A stretch of DNA of 64,000 nucleotides from the NCBI GenBank assembly GCA_963738835.1, contig CAVTYH010000001.1, positions 806,001 through 870,000 on the forward strand, written 5' to 3'. This stretch comes from CAVTYH01 sp963738835 (GTDB taxonomy: Bacteria; Planctomycetota; Planctomycetia; Pirellulales; JADZDJ01). Of the stretch, positions 54,029 through 63,585 are shown in pieces; the first letter of the stretch is position 1; each line of letters begins with the position of its first letter. The position numbers and the translations under genes were made by a program. A model generated the notes under the pieces. The model had not been told where the DNA came from. It searched no databases and was given only the letters and a program-made list of their open reading frames with translations.

Positions 54029-54144
54029 ACGTTCGATCGATTCACTTCCGGTCCATTGGACTTCACCAATCCGATCAGTATACTGACATCTTTTCAATCG
54101 GTCCGCCATCGCCGGTAAAGTCCAACACGCACTTTCCACTGCCC

Positions 54145-54372
54145 ATGCCGAACGAATTTGATCCATACCGTGAAGCGCTTGTGATGGAGCAAACCACTGT
54201 CTGGCCCGATGCCTTTGACGACTGGGAAATGTCGGACAGGCGTAAGGTTGAGACGGCTTTGCACGCCGATCCCAAGAACTGCGCAGAGGTAACCTATCTC
54301 CGCCAACACACCGGATTTGCTCGACAGATCACGGTAACCGAGGCGGACCTGGAACGCCTCGCGGTCCGGTAG
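54145..54372 (+). CDS. Small hypothetical protein
   Basis: 75 residues: MPNEFDPYREALVMEQTTVW, then PDAFDDWEMSDRRKVETALH and a basic, helical end with TEADLERLAVR. Compact and charged, consistent with a real small protein. No homologue named. Confidence 0.5.
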   Translation: MPNEFDPYREALVMEQTTVWPDAFDDWEMSDRRKVETALHADPKNCAEVTYLRQHTGFARQITVTEADLERLAVR

Positions 54373-54429
54373 GTGAACCATTCGCGTTGGCTAGCTCGGG
54401 GCGCGATTCGTTGAATCATTTCACCTATC

Positions 54430-55536
54430 TTGCGACGTATCGCCGTGGTTGCATCATTTTTATCCGTGCAAGTGAACCTGCGGGAACGAAGTTACGAAAT
54501 CCGCATCGGCACAGGTAATCTGGCGTTCGTCGGCGGATTTTTTAACCCGCGTGGCTATGTCAAGCAAGCCATTCTGATTACCGATGCCCGAGTAGAGCCG
54601 TTTCACGCCAGACCGGTCACGGAAAGCCTGAAGGCGGTTGGCGCCGCGGTGGAAACTGTCGTGATTGAATCGGGGGAAAAAACGAAGAGCGTGGCCGAAG
54701 CCGAGCGGCTTTGGAACAAGCTGCTGGAATTAGGCGCCGACCGTCAAACTTTAGTGGTGGCGGTTGGCGGCGGCGTCGTTGGGGATCTGGCCGGCTTTGT
54801 TGCCGCCACGTTTGCCCGTGGAATTCCGTTTGCTCAAGTCCCGACCACCCTTTTGGCGCAAGTCGACAGTTCGGTCGGTGGCAAAGTGGGTGTCAATTTA
54901 CCCAAAGCCAAGAACATGGTTGGGGCGTTCTGGCAACCGACCGCAGTTCTCGTCGATACACAAACATTGCAGACTTTGTCCGAGCGAGAATATCGATCCG
55001 GTCTGGCTGAAGTCGTCAAGTATGGAGTGATCCTCGACGCCGAGTTCTTTGCTCAGCTTGAGCATGACGCCCCCGCTTTGATAGCCAGACGTCATGAAGT
55101 TTTGCAGGATGTAATTGCCAGATGCTGTCAGTTGAAGGCCAACGTGGTGGAAGCTGACGAGCGAGAAGAAACCGGTGGACGGACCATGTTGAATTACGGT
55201 CACACTTTCGGCCACGCTATGGAGGCAATCACGGGCTATGGCCAGCTATTGCATGGCGAGGGGGTTTCAATCGGCATGGCGTGTGCCGCACGTCTAGCAC
55301 AGCGACTAGGGCGAGTAGATGCCCGGTTTGTCGCACGGCAACGGGCCTTGCTCATTGCATTAGGCCTGCCGGTTACAGTCCCAGAAATTGATCTCGATGC
55401 TGTAATCACTGCGATGACCTACGACAAGAAGACCGCGGCCGGCCAGCTGCGCTTCGTTTTGCCCTCGCGGTTAGGAGCCGTGGAATTGGTAAGTGGAATC
55501 GACATCGCCGATGTCCGAGCTGCTCTCGGCGGCTGA
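54430..55536 (+). CDS. aroB: 3-dehydroquinate synthase
   Basis: 368 residues; second step of the shikimate pathway (DAHP to 3-dehydroquinate; NAD and metal dependent). Motifs are ESGEKTKSVAEAERLWNKLL, VVAVGGGVVGDLAGFVAATF ARG, PTTLLAQVDSSVGGKVGVNL PKAKNMVGAFWQP, YRSGLAEVVKYGVILD, and the metal ligands in RTMLNYGHTFGHAMEAI and GEGVSIGMACAARL. The start is uncertain; GTG 54445 or a nearby GTG may be used instead of TTG 54430. Intact, unlike several neighbours. Confidence 0.95.
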   Translation: MRRIAVVASFLSVQVNLRERSYEIRIGTGNLAFVGGFFNPRGYVKQAILITDARVEPFHARPVTESLKAVGAAVETVVIESGEKTKSVAEAERLWNKLLELGADRQTLVVAVGGGVVGDLAGFVAATFARGIPFAQVPTTLLAQVDSSVGGKVGVNLPKAKNMVGAFWQPTAVLVDTQTLQTLSEREYRSGLAEVVKYGVILDAEFFAQLEHDAPALIARRHEVLQDVIARCCQLKANVVEADEREETGGRTMLNYGHTFGHAMEAITGYGQLLHGEGVSIGMACAARLAQRLGRVDARFVARQRALLIALGLPVTVPEIDLDAVITAMTYDKKTAAGQLRFVLPSRLGAVELVSGIDIADVRAALGG

Positions 55537-55675
55537 TTCGTGGGCAGATTTCCGATCTAATTTCGCGTGAAAAACGCGAGGCGTTGTAGTCAATTTCCGA
55601 TTGCATTGGCTTGGATTAGAATGTGAATGCTACGGGAAATTTGGTCGGACTCTCGATTAAGTTGGCAAATTGTCT

Positions 55676-56810
55676 ATGCAGCAACCGATAGAACCACCCG
55701 CCAGTTCCGACTCGCTCATGTCGGCGCTTACTCTGACGATGGTGCCGGGCGTCGGCCCGCGTATGCGGCAGCGACTACTGGAACGCTTTGGTACGGCCGA
55801 GGCAGTGCTGCGTGCAGCGCCGAGCGAATTGCAGTCGGTGCCGCGGGTCGGATCGAAGCTATGTCGTGCAATTGCAACTGCCTACGATGAAATTGATGCA
55901 GCCGCAGAGATTGAACTTTGCCGTCGCACGCAAATCGACATCGTCGCGGAAGGCAATGAGCAATATCCCCGCGCGCTTTGCGAATTGCCCGATCCGCCCG
56001 CGGTCCTGTTTGTCCGAGGGAAGCTTGAACCAAGCGATGCGTTGGCAATTGCCATCGTCGGCTCACGCCATGCGACTCACTACGGCATTGCCCAAGCGGA
56101 ACGTCTGGCTGGAAGTCTCGCGCGTGCCGGTTTGACGATTGTGAGTGGTTTGGCGCGAGGCATTGATGCCGCTGCCCATCGAGCGGCACTGGCCGCCGGA
56201 GGACGCACGATTTCCGTTCTAGCCAGCGGAGTGCTCAACGTTTATCCGCCAGAGCACAAGCAGCTTGCAGAAGAGATCGCCAACCATGGTGCGGTCATCA
56301 GCGAATCACCGCCGCGGGCTGAACCATTAAGCGGAATGTTCCCGCAACGGAATCGGATCATCAGCGGTTTGTCCCTCGGCGTGTTAGTCGTTGAGGCTTC
56401 TACAAGGTCCGGGGCGTTGATTACAGCACGTCATGCGATGGAGCAAGGCCGCGATGTATTTGCTGTGCCCGGTCCGGTTAGCAGCAGAATGTCGCATGGC
56501 TGCCATCGGCTGATCCGCGATGGCGCTGAAACTGGTCGAAACCGCCGACGATGTTCTTGAGGAGCTGGGACCGCTTGTGGCCGCTGTGCCGGCTGCCGAC
56601 GATCAGCGAGAAATTCGTCATCCGGCGGAACTGGCGCTCAATGAATTAGAGCGGCAGGTCTTAACTGCCGTCCCCAGCGAAGCAACCACGATCGACACCG
56701 TAATTGCAACCAGCAATTTATCGCCGCCCCAGGTTCTGGCCACGCTTAGCGTGCTGGAAATGCGGCATCTCATTCGCCGTTTAAGCGGCAATCTCGTGAT
56801 GCGGCTCTGA
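55676..56810 (+). CDS. dprA: DNA processing protein DprA, frameshifted
   Basis: Protects incoming single-stranded DNA and loads RecA during natural transformation. The Rossmann-like core is present: IAIVGSRHATHYGIAQAERL, TIVSGLARGIDAAAHRAALA AGG, ISVLASGVLNVYPPEHKQLA, GAVISESPPRAEPLSGMFPQ RNRIISGLSLGVLVVEASTR SGALITARHAMEQGRDVFAV PG. After SHGCHRLIRDGA the frame moves by one base near 56525, and LKLVETADDVLEELGPL follows. A winged-helix-like C-terminal domain (ELALNELERQVLTAVPSEAT, LATLSVLEMRHLIRRLSGNL) completes it. One missing base explains the break; restored length is about 378 residues. ATG 55676 is preferred to a TTG two codons earlier. Confidence 0.93.
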
Positions 56811-56935
56811 AATTCGCTCGTCATCGGATGCCTATTTCCGATTTAGGGCGAACCTGAAGACTCAGAGCCATCGTTCCGATAGTAGAGAGAGTGCACTCTT
56901 TGGCCAGCTAACATTGCCTACTCGTGAGAACCGTC

Positions 56936-57928
56936 ATGCGCGTCAAACTCAGTCAGTTGTTCATGTGCAATACAGTAGGTTTTGGTTTTGTAACCCGCAT
57001 GGCGGCATTAATGCTGGCAACTGTCGCTGGGCCGCGGATGCTCTTTGCTCAAGTCGTTGTGCCTGGCACTGGTCAGAAATTGACTCAAGTCGGCGACGAT
57101 TTCGAAGACCCCAAATGGACATACAACTACAATCTGCCCAAGAGCAGCGAGGAGAACGACGGCCAAGAACGTCTTCCCGCCGGTATTTCCGCGAATGGTC
57201 GCTGGGCTGAAGGATTGAAGCGCGGGCAGCCCGACGTCATCAAACGTGTCTCGACGCCGCCGGATGGAATCGTCGGCAGTGAAGGCTCGATGTTGCTGGT
57301 TTCGAAGTACACCGGCGTGCCGGGCGTTGCCAGCGGCCAGCCGCATCAAGACGATTTTATCTGCCTCGTGGATACCCGCATTGGCGGTCCGATTTCGGTC
57401 GCGCGTTCGCCGAACGTGGTGGTCCACGTTTACTTGCCGCCATGGGAAAAATGGGAGCGCCGGGCTGGAAACTCATTTTGCTTTCGAGCAGCTTGCCAAG
57501 CTTACACGACAGAAACCAAGTCCAGCGGATTTTTGTTCTTTGGTTCCAGCACGACGACCAAGCTCGACACTTATTGGCCGGGGCTGTTGATCAATTTCAT
57601 TCCCGGCGAAGGCGCCGCCAAGCCCGATACCGCGTCGCTAGTGGTGCGGGCTGGTCCCAACGGCGGTGATTATCAGGCGGTGCAAATTAACGAGCCAGGA
57701 TGGTGGACCCTCGGTATGTCGTTCACTCCGGACGGGCAAATTCACTACTTTGCCCACGCTGGCGTTGAGAAATTGACGGCCAAAGATCGCATTGCGTCGC
57801 AATATCCCTACGGAATGAAGTGCGAGCAGTTCAGCACATTTTTCTTCGATGTGCTCAACGCCGACAACGGCAATTGGTCGACGCCGTGGATTGTTGATGA
57901 TGCGTTCGTTTACGTCGCAGGTAAGTAG
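56936..57928 (+). CDS. Secreted protein, unknown
   Basis: 330 residues from ATG 56936 with a cleavable signal (TRMAALMLATVAGPRMLFAQ). The body has beta-rich, lectin- or laminin-G-like looking stretches: KWTYNYNLPKSSEENDGQER, PNVVVHVYLPPWEKWERRAG, TYWPGLLINFIPGEGAAKPD, GWWTLGMSFTPDGQIHYFAH AG. I take it for a planctomycete-type secreted protein of unknown role; the fold suggestion is weak. Confidence 0.75.
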   Translation: MRVKLSQLFMCNTVGFGFVTRMAALMLATVAGPRMLFAQVVVPGTGQKLTQVGDDFEDPKWTYNYNLPKSSEENDGQERLPAGISANGRWAEGLKRGQPDVIKRVSTPPDGIVGSEGSMLLVSKYTGVPGVASGQPHQDDFICLVDTRIGGPISVARSPNVVVHVYLPPWEKWERRAGNSFCFRAACQAYTTETKSSGFLFFGSSTTTKLDTYWPGLLINFIPGEGAAKPDTASLVVRAGPNGGDYQAVQINEPGWWTLGMSFTPDGQIHYFAHAGVEKLTAKDRIASQYPYGMKCEQFSTFFFDVLNADNGNWSTPWIVDDAFVYVAGK

Positions 57929-57950
57929 CTGGCTCCACGAGTGATTTCAT

Positions 57951-59091
57951 TCAATTCGGCGGCGGAGGGAGAGCCATCGTTGGGTTGCCGGCAGCCGCCT
58001 GTAGATCACGGTACGATTTCAAGAGACCGAAGGTCTCCTGAAATTCAGCCCGACTCACCAGCGCGGTGTATCTGGGATCAACGGCGATTTTGCTAAACCG
58101 ATTCACGGCGTCGGCAATTGACTGTGGCGTAGCCACACGGTTTCCGCCGTAGATGTCCGCCGGCAGTGCTAGATATTTCTGCCAATTTGCATCGACGATG
58201 GCCGCCAGTCGGCGCGAGGCATCGGCCAATCGTTGCTGAATCGCTTGAATATCGGCCGGAATCTGATTAGCTGCTGTTGATTGTTGCATCGTTGAAACCG
58301 GTGGCTGCGCGACCGCAGCCGGGGCTGCCGCAGTGGGTCCAATTTCAATCGGCTGTCCTCCGGCAGGGTCAGGTCCGGAATACGCGGCAATCGTTTCTAA
58401 CAATCTTGCTGCCGATGGTGGTAACTGTGGCGGTTGGCCCGGCGGGCCATCGGCCTGCAAAATGCCTGTGCCGCGGTAGTAAGCGGCCGTTTCGTCGTTG
58501 TCGAGAGTAATAGCCGAACCATCCAACGATGCACCTGCGAACAGGCCGCGGCTGCGAGAATACGAATACACTTCCGCTTTCAACGTGGCATCGGTCGCAG
58601 CCGATGCTTCACGTCCTACGGGGCCCGCAGCGGCAGAAATATCGCCGCCGATGGTGAATTTGCCACTGACAAACCCCTTGATGCTGTTTTTCGACTTGAA
58701 CACCAGCACCACATCGGTCGATTGAATACCGGCCTGCCACCCGATGCTGCCGCCGGTGATGCTGATGAAGCTGGGCGCTCGCCAGTTGCCATTGTCATCG
58801 CGCAGCACGACGACCCCGTTGCCGTGCCGCACGCCGATCACAAATCCACCTTTCAGCAAACCAGGAACAATGGCAATTCCTTGCGCATCGCGCAGACAGC
58901 GCTCTTGGAATTCCTTGGGCTGGCACTGCCATGATTTCATTGAGCACGCCAGTGGCCGATTCCACAATCGCCGCTTCCGGACTAGCTGGCATGGCAGCCA
59001 TCGGCTGCGTCACTTGCGATTGGACTTCAACCACTGGCACAACAATTAGCACACTAAATACGAGTGCGGCGAATATACGCTGAATTTGCAT
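57951..59091 (-). CDS. SYLF (Ysc84-like) lipid-binding domain protein, frameshifted
   Basis: An exported protein: signal peptide MQIQRIFAALVFSVLIVVPV. The first frame ends just after NEIMAVPAQGIPRAL; the rest in another frame is LRDAQGIAIVPGLLKGGFVI GVRHGNGVVVLRDDNG, the SYLF signature, then ISITGGSIGWQAGIQSTDVV LVFKSKNSIKGF and GREASAATDATLKAEVYSYS RSRGLFAGASLDGSAI. An extra T near 58896 (GCTGTCTG) separates the frames. SYLF domains bind phosphoinositides in eukaryotes; bacterial functions are unclear. A Pro/Gln-rich spacer and a helical C-terminus follow. Restored length is about 380 residues. Confidence 0.85.
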
Positions 59092-59253
59092 AACGACCTC
59101 CCGTAAAACGAGGCTGTGGGCGGGGCGTGCGCCGGGCGCGGGAGTTTACCGAAACAGTGGTTGTCGTCACAACGTCGGTTTGTTGTTGGACCGCGGAAGG
59201 GCACCTTCGGCAAGATGGCGACTTGATCGCTTGTCGCCGCCTAATACCAGCTT

Positions 59254-60852
59254 TTAGGACGCAGCAGGTGCCGTGAATTTGGCGAGCGCCAACTCTTTGA
59301 GGGCCCGTAAATCGAGCTTTCCGCTGCCGAGTACGGGAATTTCAGGCACTTCGCAAAAGCTGTCCGGCGATGGAATCCAAAGGTTCGGCAGCCCGGCCGC
59401 CGCCAGCTCGCGGCAAATCTGGTCCGGTGTCTTGTCGATTGCGATGTGCATGACCACCAATCGCTCTCCCTTAAATGGATCGGGCACCGCAGTGACCACG
59501 GCTTTGAGGTTTTCCTCGTCGCCACCCAAAACACTCTGTAGTGTTTCTTCGATTTTGATGTGGGGTACCATCTCGCCGCCTATCTTGGAAAAGCGGCTTT
59601 CACGGCCGGTGATTTGAATGAAGCCCTCGGTGTCGATTTTCGCGACGTCGCCGGTAACGTACCAGCCGTCGCGAATCACTTGAGCCGTGAGATCGGGCCG
59701 ATTCAGATATCCCTTCATTACATTCGGGCCGGTGACCAACAGCATGCCCGGTTCGCCCGAATGCAGTTCTTCGCCGGTCTCCAAATGCACAACTTTGGCC
59801 AGATCGCCGGGAATTGGCCGACCGACGGTTCCTTCGCGGGCTGAAAGCCTATCGGGCTTCGAGTTCCGGCTTGCCGGCACATTCACCGCTACTAACGGCG
59901 ACATTTCCGTGCAGCCGTAGGCTTCAAGCGGACGCATTCCGAAACGCGATTCAAATGCATCGGCCAATTGTTTTGGTAATCCCTCGGCCGAGGCGAATAC
60001 GATATCCAGGGAGCGAAAATCTTCGGGCTGCACCCGGCGCAAATAGATTCGCAGAAATGTCGGTGTGCCCATGAAGACCGTCACGTGGTGCTTTCCGCAC
60101 AACTTGCCCACTTGCTTGCCGTCGCGAGGATCAAAGTGATACACACCCTTGGGCGGTAGCGCCAATACGGTCCACAGCGTTGCCGTGTAGCCATACGAGT
60201 GAAAGAATGGCAACACTCCGAGTGCCACGTCGTCGTCTCGCAAATGTATCGCTTCCTGAATCGATTCGATTTGTGAAGCCACATTTTCGTGTGACAGCAT
60301 TACGCCTTTCGGCTCGCTCGTGGAACCGGACGTAAACATGATCGTCAGCAGGTCGTCGCCGGTAACCTTATCGATGCCAAGATGGCGCTCGAGCATCGCA
60401 ATCGGCAATTTCGATTGAGCGAAGGCAATGAGCTTATCGGCCGCTGTCACCTTCTCGCGAAATTCGTCGAGATTGACGATTTCGGCGTCGAGCTGCAATT
60501 TGAACTTGTCAAGCACTCGTTTGCTCGTCAAGACATGACGAATGCCGCACTGTGCGATGCAATTGTTCATGACCGACGACGACATCGTGTAATTTAGATT
60601 CACCGCCACGCGATTCAGCAGCGGCAAAGCAGCGTTCGCCACGACCGCACCGGCCGACGGTGGCAGCAACAAGCCGACGAATTTTTCATCCGTAGCCAGG
60701 ACATGGCGAGCCAGCAGGCGGCGGAAAATCAGCGTGCGAACAAGCAATTGGTTGCCGGTGAGTTCTGCACCGGTTGAATCGGCGATCTTTGGTTGACCGC
60801 CTACCTTTCGGCAGTTGCGGATAAACTGACGCGGCAAAGTGAGTCGTGTCAT
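59254..60852 (-). CDS. Acyl-activating enzyme (AMP-binding, acyl-ACP synthetase-like)
   Basis: 532 residues. ANL motifs are LTIMFTSGSTSEPKGVMLSH, LEAYGCTEMSPLVAV and DGWYVTGDVAKIDTEGFIQI TGRESRFSKIGGEMV, with the late VPEIPVLGSGKLDLRALKEL. The short N-terminal part and LPPSAGAVVANAALPLLNRV AVNLNYTMS resemble the acyl-ACP synthetase half of Aas-type enzymes, which recycle lysophospholipid acyl chains. The acyltransferase half is absent, so it is more likely a free acyl-ACP or acyl-CoA ligase. The gene starts about 145 bases from the 98-residue gene on the other strand. Confidence 0.9.
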   Translation of the reverse strand: MTRLTLPRQFIRNCRKVGGQPKIADSTGAELTGNQLLVRTLIFRRLLARHVLATDEKFVGLLLPPSAGAVVANAALPLLNRVAVNLNYTMSSSVMNNCIAQCGIRHVLTSKRVLDKFKLQLDAEIVNLDEFREKVTAADKLIAFAQSKLPIAMLERHLGIDKVTGDDLLTIMFTSGSTSEPKGVMLSHENVASQIESIQEAIHLRDDDVALGVLPFFHSYGYTATLWTVLALPPKGVYHFDPRDGKQVGKLCGKHHVTVFMGTPTFLRIYLRRVQPEDFRSLDIVFASAEGLPKQLADAFESRFGMRPLEAYGCTEMSPLVAVNVPASRNSKPDRLSAREGTVGRPIPGDLAKVVHLETGEELHSGEPGMLLVTGPNVMKGYLNRPDLTAQVIRDGWYVTGDVAKIDTEGFIQITGRESRFSKIGGEMVPHIKIEETLQSVLGGDEENLKAVVTAVPDPFKGERLVVMHIAIDKTPDQICRELAAAGLPNLWIPSPDSFCEVPEIPVLGSGKLDLRALKELALAKFTAPAAS

Positions 60853-60997
60853 CGTGTCTGTGCTTGATCTGAAAGCCGGCGAAGCGTCCGGTTCGACCTT
60901 ATCGTGAAGGGCCGGTCGGCTCGCCTTGTGCCATTTACCGAAAGTGGCTACGATTCTGCCCCCTTTTCCTTGATCTAGTCAACCGCGGAGCCTCGAC

Positions 60998-61294
60998 ATG
61001 GGCCGATTTTTTTGGCTGCTGCTCGGATTTGCCATCGGCGGCAGCGCAATCTACGGCGCGTTCAACTATCACGTTGTAAAAGCAGATCCCGGCTTCGAGT
61101 TGGTGCCCAAACATACGGCCAGCCTAAGCGAGATCTACGTAGACATCCGCAATTTCAGCGTCAGCGATTGGGCGGCGCACCCAGCACTTTCGGCAGACAT
61201 CGTGGCAGCCGAAAAGTCACAATTGCTCAGTAAGTCGCCCGCGAATTCCGTGGAAGGGGAAGTGAAGAATCTGCTGAATGAGATTCACCGCTAG
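60998..61294 (+). CDS. Small single-span membrane protein, unknown
   Basis: 98 residues: GRFFWLLLGFAIGGSAIYGA FNYHVV membrane anchor at the N-terminus, followed by a soluble domain SLSEIYVDIRNFSVSDWAAH PALSADIVAAEK and a helical end. Compact and well formed; looks like a conserved planctomycete protein, function unknown. Confidence 0.6.
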   Translation: MGRFFWLLLGFAIGGSAIYGAFNYHVVKADPGFELVPKHTASLSEIYVDIRNFSVSDWAAHPALSADIVAAEKSQLLSKSPANSVEGEVKNLLNEIHR

Positions 61295-61325
61295 CCCAGC
61301 AGCCATACGGCAATGCACAACCGCA

Positions 61326-62027
61326 TCAGCTTTGCCCATAATAGGCTTGCGGTCCGTGCTTGCGAAGAAAATGCTTGTCCAGCAACTCTTGACTAATGGG
61401 CAGCAGAGACGGATTAAGCATCAAACTGTGCAGTGCCATCTTTGCAGAGAATTCCAGAACGATTGCATTTTCAACCGCCTTTTCTGGCGTCGTGCCCCAG
61501 GCGAATGGCGCGTGGTTCGCAATCAACACGCCCGGAACATCCGTCGCGCTTAACTTGCGTTCGCGAAAGCATTCGACAATGACCTTGCCGGTATTCAATT
61601 CATATTCGCCCTTAATCTCTATTGGCGTTAGCTCGCGCGTCGCGGGAATTGGGCCATAAAAATTATCAGCGTGCGTCGTCCCCAAGCACGGAATATCTCG
61701 CTTGGCTTGGGCGAAAATTGTGCCGAAAGTGGAATGCGTATGAGCGATTCCGGCAATGCCAGGAAACTCGCGATATAGATGCCAGTGTGTAGGTGTGTCT
61801 GATGAAGGCCGCCGCTTGCCGTCGACGATTTCTCCTGAATCGATGGCCAGCACAACCATGTCGTCCGCTTGCAGCTTGTCGTAAGGCACACCACTGGGCT
61901 TAATGGCCATCACGCCTGCGGTGCGGTCGACGCCACTTGCGTTGCCCCATGTGAGCACTACCAAACCCGCTTCGACGAGCGCCAGATTCGCGCGGTAAAC
62001 ACGCTCTTTGAGTTCCTCGTAAGCCAT
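61326..62027 (-). CDS. araD: L-ribulose-5-phosphate 4-epimerase
   Basis: 233 residues, class II aldolase-like fold; final step of L-arabinose use (L-ribulose 5-phosphate to D-xylulose 5-phosphate). Substrate/zinc site: LTWGNASGVDR, IKPSGVPYDKLQADDMVVLA, THWHLYREFPGIAGIAHTHS (the His-x-His zinc ligands), and VLIANHAPFAWGTTPEKAVE NAIVLEF. The start at ATG 62027 is 4 bases beyond the araA stop, so it is co-transcribed with araA. Intact. Confidence 0.95.
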   Translation of the reverse strand: MAYEELKERVYRANLALVEAGLVVLTWGNASGVDRTAGVMAIKPSGVPYDKLQADDMVVLAIDSGEIVDGKRRPSSDTPTHWHLYREFPGIAGIAHTHSTFGTIFAQAKRDIPCLGTTHADNFYGPIPATRELTPIEIKGEYELNTGKVIVECFRERKLSATDVPGVLIANHAPFAWGTTPEKAVENAIVLEFSAKMALHSLMLNPSLLPISQELLDKHFLRKHGPQAYYGQS

Positions 62028-62031
62028 GTTG

Positions 62032-63550
62032 TTATAAATTCGCCAAACCGGGCGCCAAATGATAATAGACTTCGTTATTTCGAAGCGTCTGCTTGAAGTC
62101 GGACAAATTGGTTCGCCCGTCGATTGATACCAGCTCGATGCCGGCAATGTCGGCGAAGTCTTGCAGATGTTCTTGCGTGACGGAATAGCTAAATCCAGTG
62201 TGGTGCGCCCCGCCGGCATAGATCCAGGCGGCACACGCCGATTTGAAATCGGGCTTACACTTCCATACCGCCCGCGCGACGGGCAACTTCGGCAACGGTT
62301 TTGGTGGGGCAATGACTTCGACCTCGTTGACTAGCAGGCGAAAGCGATTGCCCAAATCAACCATCGATGCATTCACCGCCACCCCGGGACTGCGCGTTGA
62401 AAACAAGTCGAACTGGATCGGCCTTGCCGCCAATTCCAAGCGGATGAATTTCGAGCGAAGGCTTGCCGTCGGCAATCGATTCGCATATCTCGAGCATGTG
62501 AGCACCCAACACGAGCGGATTTGCCGGATCGAGATGATAAGTGTAGTCCTCCATGAAGCTTGTTCCACCGGGCAGGCCAGCCGCCATGACTTTCATTGCG
62601 CGAAGCAATGCACATGTTTTCCAATCGCCTTCAGCGCCAAAGCCAAAGCCATCGGCCATCAATCGTTGGACTGCCAAGCCAGGAAGTTGCTTTAATCCGT
62701 GAAGGTCTTCGAAGGTCGTAGTGAATCCTTTGAAGTTTCCCTGGATGAGAAACGTACGAAGACCGAGTTCGATCCGGGCGCCATCGCGAAGCGAACTATG
62801 TCGATCGCCGTTCTGTCTCAACTCCGGCGCCACGGTGTATTGCTGCTCATATTCTTTGCAGAGTGTCGAAATATCTTGGTCACTTACCTCGTTTACAACC
62901 CGCACGAGGTCACCGACGCCGTAGCCATTCACCGCGTACCCAAACTTTGCTTCTGCGGCTACCTTATCGCCTTCCGTCACCGCCACGCTGCGCATATTGT
63001 CGCCAAAGCGAGCGAATTTTGCGCCTTGCCAATCGGCCCAGGCACCGGCGGCGCGCGACCAAATAGCAATACTGTCTTGGACCGTAGGTTCCGACCAATG
63101 GCCTACAACAACTTTACGATTCAACCGCAGGCGCGAGTGAATAAAGCCGGCTTCACGATCGCCGTGGGCGGCCTGATTCAAATTCATGAAGTCCATATCG
63201 ATGGACTCCCACGGAAGATCGCGATTGAATTGTGTGTGCAAATGCAGAATTGGTTTGCGCAGCGATTTGAGACCGCCGATCCACATTTTTGCCGGCGAAA
63301 AGGTGTGCATCCACAGCACCACGCCCACGCAACTGGTGGCGCTACTGGCCTCAATGCACGCGGCTCGCACTTCTTCTGGCGTGGTGAGAACCGGCTTAAA
63401 AACAAGCTTGATCGGCAGCCGCCCCGCCTTATTCAGTGAGTTTACAATTTCGGTGGAATTCTTGGCGACCTGCTTGAGTGCCTCCGGCCCGTAAAGATGC
63501 TGGCTACCGGTGAAAGACCAGATTTCTTGCTGATCGAATGAGTTCTGCAT
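62032..63550 (-). CDS. araA: L-arabinose isomerase, frameshifted
   Basis: About 505 residues, normal for the family; converts L-arabinose to L-ribulose. N-terminal motifs are EIWSFTGSQHLYGPEALKQV, GVVLWMHTFSPAKMWIGGLK, LPWESIDMDFMNLNQAAHGD REAGFI and metal-binding CALLRAMKVMAAGLPGGTSF MEDYTYHLDPANPLVLGAHM LEIC. After KADPVRLVF the frame stops quickly; the correct end (SGVAVNASMVDLGNRFRLLV NEVEVI, ending in NNEVYYHLAPGLANL) lies one base away because CCC near 62385 has an extra C. The last 150 residues include the conserved AAWIYAGGAHHTGFSYSVT. The operon is araB-araA-araD. Confidence 0.93.
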
Positions 63551-63585
63551 CTTTTGGAAATCCGTTACGCGGATATATCAGACTC

